This document shows, in pieces, positions 1 to 7,396 of a DNA stretch of 64,000 nucleotides (its first letter is position 1; every line of letters starts with the position of its first letter). The notes under the pieces are model-generated. The model did no database searches. It worked only from the letters and a program-made list of their open reading frames with translations, and was not told where the DNA came from. This stretch comes from Miltoncostaea oceani (GTDB lineage Bacteria; Actinomycetota; Thermoleophilia; Miltoncostaeales; Miltoncostaeaceae): assembly GCF_018141545.1 (NCBI RefSeq), contig NZ_CP064356.1:1178001-1242000 (forward strand), read 5' to 3'. The position numbers were made by a program, and so were the translations under genes.

Positions 1-936
1 GGCCACATCCACCTCGTCGAGCAGGGGGCCGGTCCGCTCGTGCTGCTCGTCCACGGCTTCCTCGGGTCGTGGCACACGTGGCGGCACCAGCTCCCCGCCC
101 TCGCCGGCGCCGGTTACCGGGCCGTCGCCATCGACGTCCGCGGGTACGGCGGCTCGTCGGCGCCCGCCGACGTCGCCGCCTACGGCATGCTCGCTCACGT
201 CGCCGACGACGTCGGCGTGGTGCGGGCCCTCGGCGTTGGCACCGCCGTCGTCGTCGGCCACGACTGGGGGTCGCCGATCGCGGCGAACTCGGCGCTGCTG
301 CGCCCCGACGTGTTCACCGCCGTCGCCACCATCGGCGTGCCGTACGCCCCGCGCGGCGGCATGCGCCCCACCGACGCGTTCGCGATGGCCGGGGGCGACG
401 AGGAGTTCTACGTCTCCTGGTTCCAGGAGCCGGGGCGCGCCGACGCGGAGATCGCCGCGGATCCGCGCGGCTGGCTCCGGGGCCTCCACCTGGCGCTCGC
501 CGGCGAGGCCGACCCGCCCGCCGGCGTCCGCGGGGTGTTCACCATCCCCCGCGGCGGGCGGATGCGCGACCGCTTCCCCGGCGACGACGTGCCGCTGCCG
601 CCGTGGCTCACGGAGGAGGACCTCGACGTCGCCGCGGCCGCCCTCGCCGCCAACGGGCCCGCCGGGGCCCTGGCGCGGTACCGCAACGTCGACCGCGACT
701 GGGAGGACCTCGCGGCGTGGGACGGCGCCCCCGTCACCCGGCCCGCGCTGTTCGTCGGCGGCGAGCGCGACGCCTCCCTCGCCTGGATGGCCGACGCGAT
801 CGCCTCCTTCCCGCGCACCATGCCCGGGCTCATGGCGTCCCACGTCCTCCCCGGGTGCGGGCACTGGGTGCCGCAGGAGCGCCCCGCGCAGCTCAACCGC
901 ATCCTCATCGACTGGCTCGGCGCCCTCCCCGCGTAG
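1..936 (+). CDS. alpha/beta-fold epoxide hydrolase, 5' end outside window
   Basis: Probable soluble epoxide hydrolase, a cytosolic enzyme that opens epoxides to diols through an ester intermediate on aspartate. The frame is open from base 1, so the true start is upstream; about 311 residues are visible. The first residues (IHLVEQGAGPLVLLVHGF) match the opening strands of the family and supply the HG oxyanion motif. The nucleophile elbow GHDWGS has its Asp near visible residue 88, and the catalytic His is in GCGHWVPQERP near residue 288. The family cap region lies between them. Haloalkane dehalogenases share this fold, but the GHDWGS elbow and the family-like N-terminus favour epoxide hydrolase. 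The substrate cannot be told. Confidence 0.82.
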   Translation, partial: GHIHLVEQGAGPLVLLVHGFLGSWHTWRHQLPALAGAGYRAVAIDVRGYGGSSAPADVAAYGMLAHVADDVGVVRALGVGTAVVVGHDWGSPIAANSALLRPDVFTAVATIGVPYAPRGGMRPTDAFAMAGGDEEFYVSWFQEPGRADAEIAADPRGWLRGLHLALAGEADPPAGVRGVFTIPRGGRMRDRFPGDDVPLPPWLTEEDLDVAAAALAANGPAGALARYRNVDRDWEDLAAWDGAPVTRPALFVGGERDASLAWMADAIASFPRTMPGLMASHVLPGCGHWVPQERPAQLNRILIDWLGALPA

Positions 937-957
937 GGGCGGCGGCGCCGGGGGGCG

Positions 958-1386
958 TCAGCCCTCGCGCCGCGCCAGGTCGGCGAGCCGGTCGAGGTCG
1001 CGGGGCACCTGCGACCGGATGATCGGGGCGATCGCCGCGCCCATCAGGCGCCGCGCGCCGCGCAGCCTCAGGTCGACCGTCACGGCGACCCGCGTCGCCT
1101 CCGCGCCGTCGGGGTGCAGCACGATCGCCACCGTCGCGCCGCCGCCGTCGGCGGTGCCCGCCTCCGACCAGGTGGTCGGCGGGTCGAACGCGACGACCTC
1201 CACCTCGGTGTGCCCGACGCCGCGTTGCGTCTCGGTCCACCGCGTGCCGAGGCCCGCGGGGCCGGGGGTCAGGACCCGGACGTCACGGGTGTTGTCCTGC
1301 CACTCCGCGCGGCGTGCCGGGTCGGACACGACGGCGAAGATCCTCTCGGGGGCGACGTCCAGCCGGTGCTCGATCTCGATCCGCAC
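958..1386 (-). CDS. SRPBCC (polyketide cyclase/START-like) ligand-binding protein
   Basis: A 142-residue protein of the SRPBCC superfamily, a helix-grip fold with a deep hydrophobic cavity. It opens with MRIEIEHRLDVAPERIFAVV, followed by DPARRAEWQ, the usual first strand and helix of this fold. The C-terminal helix (MGAAIAPIIRSQVPRDLDRLADL) closes the cavity. Members bind lipids or aromatic ligands or act as cyclases; nothing here fixes the ligand. It is the last of a run of minus-strand genes. The GTG start follows a TACGCT hexamer by 6 nt with no Shine-Dalgarno, so the transcript is probably leaderless. Confidence 0.75.
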   Translation of the reverse strand: MRIEIEHRLDVAPERIFAVVSDPARRAEWQDNTRDVRVLTPGPAGLGTRWTETQRGVGHTEVEVVAFDPPTTWSEAGTADGGGATVAIVLHPDGAEATRVAVTVDLRLRGARRLMGAAIAPIIRSQVPRDLDRLADLARREG

Positions 1387-1392
1387 CCCGGG

Positions 1393-1398
1393 AGCGTA
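1393..1398 (-). promoter_or_regulatory. -10 element TACGCT, SRPBCC gene
   Basis: TACGCT read on the minus strand, 6 nt before the GTG at 1386. Probable leaderless promoter. Confidence 0.45.
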
Positions 1399-1437
1399 CG
1401 TCCCCGGACCCCGCCGTGGCGGGGCCCGGGGCGGGCG

Positions 1438-1518
1438 CTAGGCGCGACCGCGCAGGACGGACAGCAGGCCGATGACGGCCAGGATCACGACGATGATGAC
1501 GATGATGGTCCAGAGCAC
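1438..1518 (-). CDS. 26-residue single-pass membrane mini-protein
   Basis: A very short gene with GTG start and an AAGGAG ribosome site at 1525-1530, 6 nt ahead. The product is almost wholly hydrophobic: a short LWT start, a helix of Ile, Val, Leu and Ala long enough to cross a membrane once, then a basic end (LRGRA). That is the layout of a small membrane protein or modulin-like peptide. It sits between the CopC gene and the SRPBCC gene on the same strand. No family could be named. The good ribosome site and the sharply hydrophobic composition argue that it is real. Confidence 0.55.
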   Translation of the reverse strand: MLWTIIVIIVVILAVIGLLSVLRGRA

Positions 1519-1544
1519 TGGGGGCTCCTTCCGGTTGATGATGA

Positions 1545-1564
1545 CGGGCGGGGGTTCCCGCCCG
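1545..1564 (-). terminator. short hairpin after the CopC gene
   Basis: Stem CGGGCGGG/CCCGCCCG with a GGTT loop in the gap between the CopC gene and the mini-protein gene. No T-run. It could equally attenuate the mini-protein transcript. Confidence 0.3.
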
Positions 1565-1625
1565 GCCGCACCGTCAACCCGCCCGGCGTCTCGATCTGCA
1601 GTTTCTGGCGGAATGGGCGCCGCGA

Positions 1626-2015
1626 TCAGGTGCGCACCCGGAACACGACGACCCCGCTGACGGGGTGGCCGTCGGCGCTCGTCACGCGCCACGTGAGGCG
1701 GTAGAGACCGGCCTGCTTCCTCGGCCCCGGGCGCTTCAGGGTGATCACCGCGCGGCGCGCGTTCCCGGGGGCGATGCGCGCCGACCTCACGAGGTCGCCG
1801 GCACGGTTGCGGGTGACCCGCATCGCGCCGAGGCGGCCGATCGGCTCGCCGAACGTGACGGTCATCTGTGCGGGGACGCGCGTGAGCGTGCTGCCGTGTC
1901 GCGGGGAGCTCGCGACGGCCTCGCTGTGGGCGTACGCGGGCGCCGCGGCGACGGCTGCGACGAGGGCCGCGGCGGCCGGGACGAGCAGGCGGCGGGTGCG
2001 GGTGGGGACGGGCAT
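1626..2015 (-). CDS. CopC-domain copper-binding protein, secreted
   Basis: A CopC/YobA-type protein of 129 residues. A twin-basic N-terminus and hydrophobic stretch (LLVPAAAALVAAVAAAPAYA) form a Sec signal peptide ending AYA. The mature protein would begin AHSEAVASSP, placing a His at position 2, as in CopC proteins that bind Cu(II) through the N-terminal His. The second conserved His is in SADGHPVSG near the C-terminus, and the fold is the usual seven-strand barrel. GGAGGA lies upstream of the ATG. No CopD importer follows; the neighbour upstream is a small membrane protein of unknown family. A role in extracytoplasmic copper handling is likely. Confidence 0.85.
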   Translation of the reverse strand: MPVPTRTRRLLVPAAAALVAAVAAAPAYAHSEAVASSPRHGSTLTRVPAQMTVTFGEPIGRLGAMRVTRNRAGDLVRSARIAPGNARRAVITLKRPGPRKQAGLYRLTWRVTSADGHPVSGVVVFRVRT

Positions 2016-2102
2016 GCGTTCCTCCGGGGGATGGGGTCGGTGACCGCGCCGGCGTCGGCCGGCGGGTCGGTGGGCGGCGTGCGTCCGGCCCCGGTCCCCC
2101 GG

Positions 2103-2684
2103 TCAGCGCGTGGGCGCCACCGCGGGTCGGGCCGGGGACACGGCGCACGGGGGGCCCCGGGAGGTGCGGGGCCGGCGCGGCGTCGTGCCCCGGTGCGCCG
2201 CCACCCAGGCCGCGACGCGCTCCGGGGGGCGTCGCCCGGGGCGGTCCGCCGTGGGCGTCGCGAGCACCCGGCCGACGACGGCGGCCGCCGTCGTGATCGC
2301 GGCGAGCACCAGGTCGGCGCGGCGCAGGAGCACCGCGAGGACCAGGGCGGCGACGAGGTGGAGCGCCGCCGAGCGCGCGTCGACCGGCGGCAGCGCGTGG
2401 TGGTGGGGGGCGAGGCCGAGCGACCACGGCGCCACCACCAGCACGAGGTGCATCAGCGTCTGCGCCCCCGCCAGCATCACGGCGAGCGCCGCATACGAGC
2501 GCGGCCGCAGCGCCCGGCGGCCGCCGCACATCGCGGCCGCCAGCAGCAGGGTCGCCCACAGCACGGGGGCGGTCGCGGCGATGCGCAGGTCGCCGGCGGT
2601 GAGCGCGTGGGCCCCGAGGGTGGCGGCGAGCCCCGTCGCGGTCAGCGCGACGCGGCGCAGCGCGAGTGCGTGGACGACGTGCAT
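2103..2684 (-). CDS. four-helix integral membrane protein, unknown
   Basis: A 193-residue membrane protein taking the ATG at 2684 (MHVVHALALRR), preceded by a G-rich ribosome site; an in-frame start 12 codons upstream is less likely because it reads a Pro/Gly run. There are about four to five hydrophobic segments, a histidine cluster in the middle loop (LAPHHHALPPVD), and a basic, Pro- and Arg-rich cytoplasmic tail of about 45 residues. It lies 87 bp upstream of the CopC gene on the same strand. The His cluster suggests a metal link, but I do not recognise the family and assign no function. Confidence 0.6.
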   Translation of the reverse strand: MHVVHALALRRVALTATGLAATLGAHALTAGDLRIAATAPVLWATLLLAAAMCGGRRALRPRSYAALAVMLAGAQTLMHLVLVVAPWSLGLAPHHHALPPVDARSAALHLVAALVLAVLLRRADLVLAAITTAAAVVGRVLATPTADRPGRRPPERVAAWVAAHRGTTPRRPRTSRGPPCAVSPARPAVAPTR

Positions 2685-2737
2685 CCCCCCGAGTATGACC
2701 CCGCCCCCCGGCGGGGGCACCCCTCGCCCGAGGGGTC

Positions 2738-3886
2738 CTACGCCGCCGCCGTGGCGGCCTGCAACGTGCGCGCCGCCGCGCGCGTCAGGCCCCCCGCCCA
2801 GGCGGCGCTGCCGGGGACGGCGTCGCGCTGGCGGGTGATCGGCGTCGACTCGTACTCGTAGAAGCCGGGTGCCCCCGTCCAGCGCGACACGACGCGCCCG
2901 TCCCGTCGGAGCTCACCGGAGGCCCGCGACTCGATCTCGACGAGGGCGCTCGACCCGTCGAGGCTGAACGACAGCGGGGCGGCGTGGCGGGCGCGGTACC
3001 GCACGCGGATGCTCCAGCCGTCGCTGAGGCGCGCCCGCAGTGTCAGGTCGCGCGGGTAGTAGAGCGGCCCGACCCGCGACCACCGGCCGCGGGTGACGGT
3101 GACGTCCTCGGCGCGCGCCTCGCCGAGGCGGCCGTCCGGCCCGGACAGCACCGCGACGCCGTCGCGCAGGGACGGGTCGGACGGGCGGACGATGCCGGTC
3201 ACGAGGCTCCGGCCGGCGGGCAGGTGGACCTGGCTCCAGTCCCAGCCGCCGTGGGCGTCGTCGGCGAGGTCGAACTCCCCGTAGTTGTGGTCGTGGTAGC
3301 CGGGGGCGCCGTCGAGCGCGTACCGGCGCCCGTCGACCTCGACGACCCCCGACACGCGGGCCGACGGGGCGGCGACCGTCCACGACAGGTCCTGCCCGTC
3401 GGGCAGCTCCAGCGGGCCGGCGGTGAAGCCGGGGGCGGTGGCCCGGATCGTCAGGTCGAGCCGCACGCGCCCGACGGGGGCGCCGTGCAGGGGGAAGCCG
3501 CCGCGCATGTCGATCGTCAGCCGGTACACGCCGGGGGCGACCCGGCGCAGGCGGTCCGTGCCGAGGCGCACGTCGACGTCGTCGGTGGCCGGGGTGCCCT
3601 CGACCGGCTGCGGCCGGGCGACGGTGTGGACGCTCCCGTCCGGCAGATAGAGGAACACGACCGTCGCGGACGGCGAACCGGGGAACTCGCTGCCGAGCGC
3701 GGCGGCGACGGCGAAGTCGGTCCCCGGCGAGAGGGCGCTCACGAACCACCACTCGGTGCGGTCGCCCGCTCCGGGGTGCGCGCCGTTGTCGCGGGGCGTC
3801 GCGGTGCGGACGTCGGCCGCGCCGACCGCCGGCGTCGCGGCGCACAGCAGCAGGGCGACGACGCAGGCGATGCGGCGGAGGGTCAC
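2738..3886 (-). CDS. secreted CrtC/AttH-like lipocalin-fold protein
   Basis: A 382-residue protein with a cleavable signal peptide (RIACVVALLLCAATPAVGAAD). Two hallmark motifs of the CrtC/AttH superfamily are present: EWWF near residue 45 and GYHDHNYGE near residue 200, followed by WDWSQVHL. The family contains carotenoid 1,2-hydratases (CrtC) and AttH-like proteins, built from two lipocalin-like barrels. No carotenoid genes are nearby and the protein is exported, so CrtC activity should not be assumed; an AttH-like role with an unknown hydrophobic ligand is just as likely. It heads the minus-strand run that ends with the SRPBCC gene. Confidence 0.75.
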   Translation of the reverse strand: MTLRRIACVVALLLCAATPAVGAADVRTATPRDNGAHPGAGDRTEWWFVSALSPGTDFAVAAALGSEFPGSPSATVVFLYLPDGSVHTVARPQPVEGTPATDDVDVRLGTDRLRRVAPGVYRLTIDMRGGFPLHGAPVGRVRLDLTIRATAPGFTAGPLELPDGQDLSWTVAAPSARVSGVVEVDGRRYALDGAPGYHDHNYGEFDLADDAHGGWDWSQVHLPAGRSLVTGIVRPSDPSLRDGVAVLSGPDGRLGEARAEDVTVTRGRWSRVGPLYYPRDLTLRARLSDGWSIRVRYRARHAAPLSFSLDGSSALVEIESRASGELRRDGRVVSRWTGAPGFYEYESTPITRQRDAVPGSAAWAGGLTRAAARTLQAATAAA

Positions 3887-3943
3887 CCGATCGACGTTAA
3901 CCCCCCCGGCGCGGCCGGGCCCGGGATCGGTGCCGCCCGGGGG

Positions 3944-4285
3944 TCAGTCCCGGTGGCGCTCCATCACGCGGCGCACGTCGGCGGCGATCCGGCCGTCGTC
4001 GCGCTCGGCGAGCAGGACGTAGCCGATGTAGCCGAGCGCGAGCCACAGCCCGACGGCGAACCCGCCCCACTCGGCGACGTTCCATCCGAAGGCGACCCCC
4101 GAGAGCCACCCGAGCACCAGGCCGATCGGGAAGATCGCGACGAGGTAGATCCGGAGGCGCCGCATCGCGCGGGCCCCGTACACGGGGGAGGGGTGCAGCT
4201 CCTCCTGCTCGCGCACCACCCGCGCGACGATCTCGTCGCGCGTCTCGGTCCGCCCCCGCCCCGCGCCCTCGTCCGGTCCGCCCAT
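3944..4285 (-). CDS. small two-helix membrane protein
   Basis: A 113-residue protein with a charged N-terminal helix (DEIVARVVREQEELHPSPVYG), two hydrophobic segments (LYLVAIFPIGLVLGWLSGVA-like and GGFAVGLWLALGYIGYVLLA) and a charged tail ending VRRVMERHRD. The topology is probably N-in/C-in. It resembles the many 2TM-domain proteins of actinobacteria. No catalytic motif is seen and the neighbours give no hint of function. Confidence 0.6.
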   Translation of the reverse strand: MGGPDEGAGRGRTETRDEIVARVVREQEELHPSPVYGARAMRRLRIYLVAIFPIGLVLGWLSGVAFGWNVAEWGGFAVGLWLALGYIGYVLLAERDDGRIAADVRRVMERHRD

Positions 4286-4419
4286 GTCCCCCCCGGTCGC
4301 CTCCGTGCCCAGCGGTCAGTGTGGCGGGGGGCGCGGGGCGGCGCCAGTGATCTTCGTCCCCCGCGCGGCACGGAAACCACCCGCCGACCGCCGCCGACCC
4401 GGCGTGAGAGGGTCCCGGC

Positions 4420-4914
4420 ATGACCCCCGGTGACGACCCGCGCCCGCTCCTGCACCTGGAGGACCTCGCCCCCGGGATGACGTGGGAGACGGGCGCGCAC
4501 ACGCTGACCACGGACGAGATGACCGCGTTCGCGGCGTCCTACGACCCGCAGCCGTTCCACCTCGACGACGCCGCGGGCCGCGACTCCCTCTTCGGCGGCC
4601 TCGCCGCCAGCGGGTGGCACACGGCGGGGGTGACGATGCGCCTGCAGGTCGAGGGGGGGCCGCGGATCGCCGGCGGGCTGATCGGCGCCGGGGGGCGCAT
4701 CGACTGGCCGCGGCCGACGCGCGCCGGCGACACGCTCCGCGCGGTCTGCGAGATCGTCGCGGTCCGGGAGTCCCGCAGCCGCCCCGACCGGGGGCTGGTG
4801 ACCATGCGGACGACGACCCTCAACCAGGAGGACGAGGTGGCGCAGGTCTTCGAGGCGACGATCGTCGTCCCCCGCCGCGTCCGCGTGGAGGCGCCCGGCG
4901 ACGCCGCCCGCTAG
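4420..4914 (+). CDS. MaoC-type (R)-specific enoyl hydratase
   Basis: A 164-residue single hot-dog protein of the MaoC dehydratase family. The signature region YDPQPFHLDDAAGRDSLFGG followed by LAASGWHTAG contains the Asp and His that activate water in (R)-hydratases. Residues 12-30 form the usual N-terminal extension (LEDLAPGMTWETGAHTLT). Such enzymes hydrate trans-2-enoyl-CoA or related thioesters in fatty-acid or polyketide metabolism. The gene is followed 30 bp later by the PPOX gene on the same strand. The acyl chain preference cannot be read from sequence. Confidence 0.85.
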   Translation: MTPGDDPRPLLHLEDLAPGMTWETGAHTLTTDEMTAFAASYDPQPFHLDDAAGRDSLFGGLAASGWHTAGVTMRLQVEGGPRIAGGLIGAGGRIDWPRPTRAGDTLRAVCEIVAVRESRSRPDRGLVTMRTTTLNQEDEVAQVFEATIVVPRRVRVEAPGDAAR

Positions 4915-4917
4915 CGT
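4912..4917 (+). promoter_or_regulatory. possible -10 element TAGCGT before the PPOX gene
   Basis: TAGCGT overlaps the MaoC stop codon and lies 27 nt before the TTG start at 4945. It could give the PPOX gene its own transcript including the ribosome site at 4934-4940. Confidence 0.3.
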
Positions 4918-4944
4918 CGGCCGCCCACACCCCGAGGAGGACCA

Positions 4945-5346
4945 TTGGCGAGCCTGAACGACCGTGAGCGGACGCTGTTCGAGGAGGTCAACTTCGTGCA
5001 CCTGGCGACGGTGGCCGAGGACGGCCACCCGCACGTCTCGCCCGTCTGGGTCGACCTGGACGGCGACGTGATCGTCATCAACACCGCCGAGGGCCGGCGC
5101 AAGACCGACGACATGCGGCGCGACCCGCGTGTCGGCCTGTCCGTGCACCAGCAGACGAACCCCTACAACCACGCGAGCGTGCGTGGGCGGGTCCTCGAGC
5201 TGACGCACGAGGGCGCCGACGCCCACATCGACGCGATGGCGAAGAAGTACCTCGGCCAGGACGTCTACCCGTTCCGCGCGCCCGGCGAGGTGCGCGTGAT
5301 CGTCCGGATCGAGGTCGAGGCCGTCTCCTCGATGTTCACCGACTGA
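4945..5346 (+). CDS. PPOX-class, probably F420-binding, oxidoreductase
   Basis: A 133-residue split-barrel flavin/deazaflavin-binding protein. The N-terminal FVHLATVAEDGHPHVSPVWV segment, then INTAEGRRKTDDMRRDPRVG and SVRGRVLEL, are typical of actinobacterial PPOX-class F420-dependent enzymes; the lysine in RKTDDM usually contacts the cofactor phosphate. The start is TTG, chosen because GAGGAGG lies 4 nt upstream and the family N-terminus begins here. Together with the LLM enzyme at 23 kb it suggests the organism makes F420. FMN binding is the alternative. Confidence 0.82.
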   Translation: MASLNDRERTLFEEVNFVHLATVAEDGHPHVSPVWVDLDGDVIVINTAEGRRKTDDMRRDPRVGLSVHQQTNPYNHASVRGRVLELTHEGADAHIDAMAKKYLGQDVYPFRAPGEVRVIVRIEVEAVSSMFTD

Positions 5347-5353
5347 CGCCCGC

Positions 5354-5382
5354 GGGGCGGCGGCGGGGGACGCCGCCGCCCC
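5354..5382. terminator. bidirectional hairpin between PPOX and HAD genes
   Basis: An 11-bp perfect stem GGGGCGGCGGC/GCCGCCGCCCC with a 7-nt loop, between two convergent genes. No U-tract, as is common at this G+C. Confidence 0.6.
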
Positions 5383-5388
5383 GGTCCG

Positions 5389-6093
5389 TCAGCAGCCGAG
5401 GCGCTCCGCCAGGTCGACGAGGTCCGCCGCCACAACGTCCACGCCGGGCGGTGGCGACAGGTCGGTCGTCTGCCCGGGGCCGTGCTCGCGGGGGCGGTGG
5501 ACGAAGGCCGTGCGCAGGCCGCACCCCGCGGCGGCGACCAGATCCGACCCGTGGGCGGCGACCATCATGCAGTCGCCCGGCGCCCGCCCGAGCGCCGCGG
5601 CGCTCCGGAGGTAGACCTCGGGACGCGGCTTGTACGTGCCGGCGACCTCGGCCCCGAGCACGGCGTCCCACACCATCCCCGCCCGGCGGGCCATGTCCAC
5701 GATCAGGGCGATGTGGCCGTTCGAGACGGGGGCGACGACGTACCGGGCGCGCAGCCGGGCGAGCCCCTCGAGGGTGTCGGGCCACGGGTCGAGGCGGTGC
5801 CACGCCCCCGTGAGGGCGTCCCGGTCCGCGTCGTCGAGGGCCCCGAGGCCGCAGGACCCGGCGATCTGGTCGAGGCCCTCGCGGTGCAGGACGTCCAGGT
5901 CGGTCCACGGTCGCGCGCCGCTGCGCACCGTCTCGAGCTGCGGCGCGTAGCGGGCCCGCCAGGCGTCGGCGGCCGCGAGGGGGTCGACGCCGGGGAGCCC
6001 ACGCCGCGCCGCGACCGCGGCGATCTCGCGGGCGACGCCGGAGCGCCAGTCCACGCACGTCCCGAAGACGTCGAACAGGAGGGCGCGCACCAC
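5389..6093 (-). CDS. HAD-superfamily hydrolase, type II haloacid dehalogenase-like
   Basis: A 234-residue HAD hydrolase. Motif I is LLFDVFGTCVDW with the nucleophile at Asp8, motif II is the S/N of APVSNGHIA, the lysine is in TYKPRPEVY, and motif IV is MMVAAHGSDLVAA, whose MVAAH pattern is typical of L-2-haloacid dehalogenases. The GTG at 6093 was chosen because it puts the nucleophile strand at the N-terminus as in relatives; a second GTG follows directly. The open frame extends further upstream but overlaps the DedA gene and encodes nothing HAD-like. True activity may be on another phosphate or halide substrate. Confidence 0.8.
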   Translation of the reverse strand: MVRALLFDVFGTCVDWRSGVAREIAAVAARRGLPGVDPLAAADAWRARYAPQLETVRSGARPWTDLDVLHREGLDQIAGSCGLGALDDADRDALTGAWHRLDPWPDTLEGLARLRARYVVAPVSNGHIALIVDMARRAGMVWDAVLGAEVAGTYKPRPEVYLRSAAALGRAPGDCMMVAAHGSDLVAAAGCGLRTAFVHRPREHGPGQTTDLSPPPGVDVVAADLVDLAERLGC

Positions 6094-6113
6094 GACCGGC
6101 CCCCGCGCGCGGG

Positions 6114-6722
6114 TCAGGCGGAGGGCGCCGCCCGGCGTCCGCGGCGCCGCGCGACGAGCGCGAGCACGACGCAGCCGACCACCAGGACCGCGACCACGAC
6201 GTAGCTGACGCCGCTCATCCGGTCCTCGACGGCGCGCCACTGGTCGTCGAGGGCCCACCCGATGCTGATCAGCGTGGTGTTCCAGATGGCGCTGCCGATG
6301 GTCGTGAGCACGAGGAACTTCGGCAGCGAGTAGCGCGCGAGCCCGGCGGGCAGCGACACCGTGCTCCGCACGAGGGGGATCGCGCGGCACGCGAGGACCG
6401 TCGCGGAGCCCCAGCGGTCGAACCAGCGCTCGAGGCGCAGCAGCCGCTCCGGGGTGGCGCCGACGCGCTGGCCGTGCCGCTGGATGAGGGCGACGCCCCC
6501 GCGCCGCGCCGCGACGTAGAGCAGCACGTTGCCGAGCAGCGAGCCGACCGTCGCGGCGAGGATCACCAGCGGGAACGACAGGGTGCCCTCACCGACGGCG
6601 AACCCCACGAAGGGGAGGATCGCCTCGCTCGGAATGGGGGGGAAGACGCACTCGAGGAACATCAGGGCCGCGAGGCCGACGTACCCGAGCGCATCGATCA
6701 CCTCGATGACCCAGTCACTCAC
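6114..6722 (-). CDS. DedA-family membrane protein
   Basis: A 202-residue DedA/SNARE-associated protein. It has the conserved FLECVFPPIPSEAILPFVG segment with the PPxPSE signature near residue 30, a re-entrant region, and the conserved RAIPLVRSTVSLPAGL motif. DedA proteins act in membrane homeostasis, and several are undecaprenyl-phosphate or phospholipid flippases. The C-terminus is a final helix with an Arg-rich cytoplasmic tail. The GTG start lies 9 nt after a TACGCT hexamer with no ribosome site, suggesting a leaderless transcript. The HAD gene follows 20 bp downstream on the same strand. Confidence 0.88.
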   Translation of the reverse strand: MSDWVIEVIDALGYVGLAALMFLECVFPPIPSEAILPFVGFAVGEGTLSFPLVILAATVGSLLGNVLLYVAARRGGVALIQRHGQRVGATPERLLRLERWFDRWGSATVLACRAIPLVRSTVSLPAGLARYSLPKFLVLTTIGSAIWNTTLISIGWALDDQWRAVEDRMSGVSYVVVAVLVVGCVVLALVARRRGRRAAPSA

Positions 6723-6731
6723 TCTGCGCCG

Positions 6732-6737
6732 AGCGTA
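6732..6737 (-). promoter_or_regulatory. -10 element TACGCT, DedA gene
   Basis: TACGCT on the minus strand, 9 nt before the GTG at 6722. Confidence 0.45.
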
Positions 6738-6802
6738 GCAACGGGCCCCGCGGCGTCACCCCCCCCGGGCGCGGGGGGTGGGTGCTGGACCTGCGGGCCG
6801 GA

Positions 6803-6976
6803 TCAGCCGCGCGGCGCCTCGAGGCCGCACGAGGGGCAGCGCCACACGTCGACGGTCTTGTTCTCGGGGATCGCCCCCGCGCGCAGCTGGTGCATCCGCA
6901 TCTCGCGGCGCGTCGGGTAGGTGCGGACGCCGCAGCGCTCGCAGGCGGGAGGGGTCTCGGGAGGTCTCTCGGTCAT
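6803..6976 (-). CDS. 57-residue zinc-ribbon protein
   Basis: A short gene with ATG start. Two CxxC knuckles, CERC at residues 12-15 and CPSC at 47-50, would hold one structural zinc. Between them is a basic segment (RTYPTRREMRMHQLRAG) and a PENKTVDVWRCP stretch typical of small zinc-ribbon proteins. The protein begins with a Pro/Glu-rich leader (MTERPPETPPA). A TAGGCT hexamer 7 nt before the ATG suggests leaderless expression. It stands between the DedA gene and the DUF3037/HipA-like pair with clear gaps on both sides. Nucleic-acid or protein binding is likely; no function is assigned. Confidence 0.7.
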   Translation of the reverse strand: MTERPPETPPACERCGVRTYPTRREMRMHQLRAGAIPENKTVDVWRCPSCGLEAPRG

Positions 6977-6983
6977 GGCTCCG

Positions 6984-6989
6984 AGCCTA
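6984..6989 (-). promoter_or_regulatory. -10 element TAGGCT, zinc-ribbon gene
   Basis: TAGGCT on the minus strand, 7 nt before the ATG at 6976. Confidence 0.45.
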
Positions 6990-7012
6990 ACCGACGGACC
7001 GCGCCGGCGGCC

Positions 7013-7396
7013 TCAGCCGACGAGCGACCGGAAGAGCCGGTCGAGCGTCTCCTGCGGGTCGTCGCAGAGGCCCGTGTGGACGGCCGACGGCTGCACGACG
7101 GTGCTGGAGGGCGCCACGAGCCAGTGGAACCGCTGGTGGACGGGCATCCGCGCGATCGGGCCGGCGTCGGGGTCGCCCGCCGCGATCCGCGCGCGGCCCT
7201 CGAGCTGCGCCGCGACCGGGCCGGGGTCGGTGCCGGGGTCGAGGGCCCGCAGGCGGTCCGCGTCGAGGGCGACGCGCATCCCGAGGAAGTCGCGCGTGCG
7301 GGCGAAGACCACGACGCCGGCGTTGAGGCACTCGCCCCGCTCGACCCTCGGCACGACCCGCAGGATCGCGTACTGGAAGGGGCTACGCGGCGGCAC
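7013..7396 (-). CDS. DUF3037 protein paired with a HipA-like kinase
   Basis: A 127-residue DUF3037 protein, recognised from FQYAILRVVPRVERGECLNAGVVVFARTRDFLGMR and the following LDADRLRALDP. It overlaps the 3' end of the HipA-like kinase gene by 14 nt, so the two are almost certainly co-translated. DUF3037 next to a HipA-like kinase is a recurring pairing in bacteria whose biochemistry I do not know to be settled. By analogy with HipBA one would expect the partner to modulate the kinase, but DUF3037 has no HTH and is not a HipB homologue. Confidence 0.8.
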   Translation of the reverse strand: MPPRSPFQYAILRVVPRVERGECLNAGVVVFARTRDFLGMRVALDADRLRALDPGTDPGPVAAQLEGRARIAAGDPDAGPIARMPVHQRFHWLVAPSSTVVQPSAVHTGLCDDPQETLDRLFRSLVG

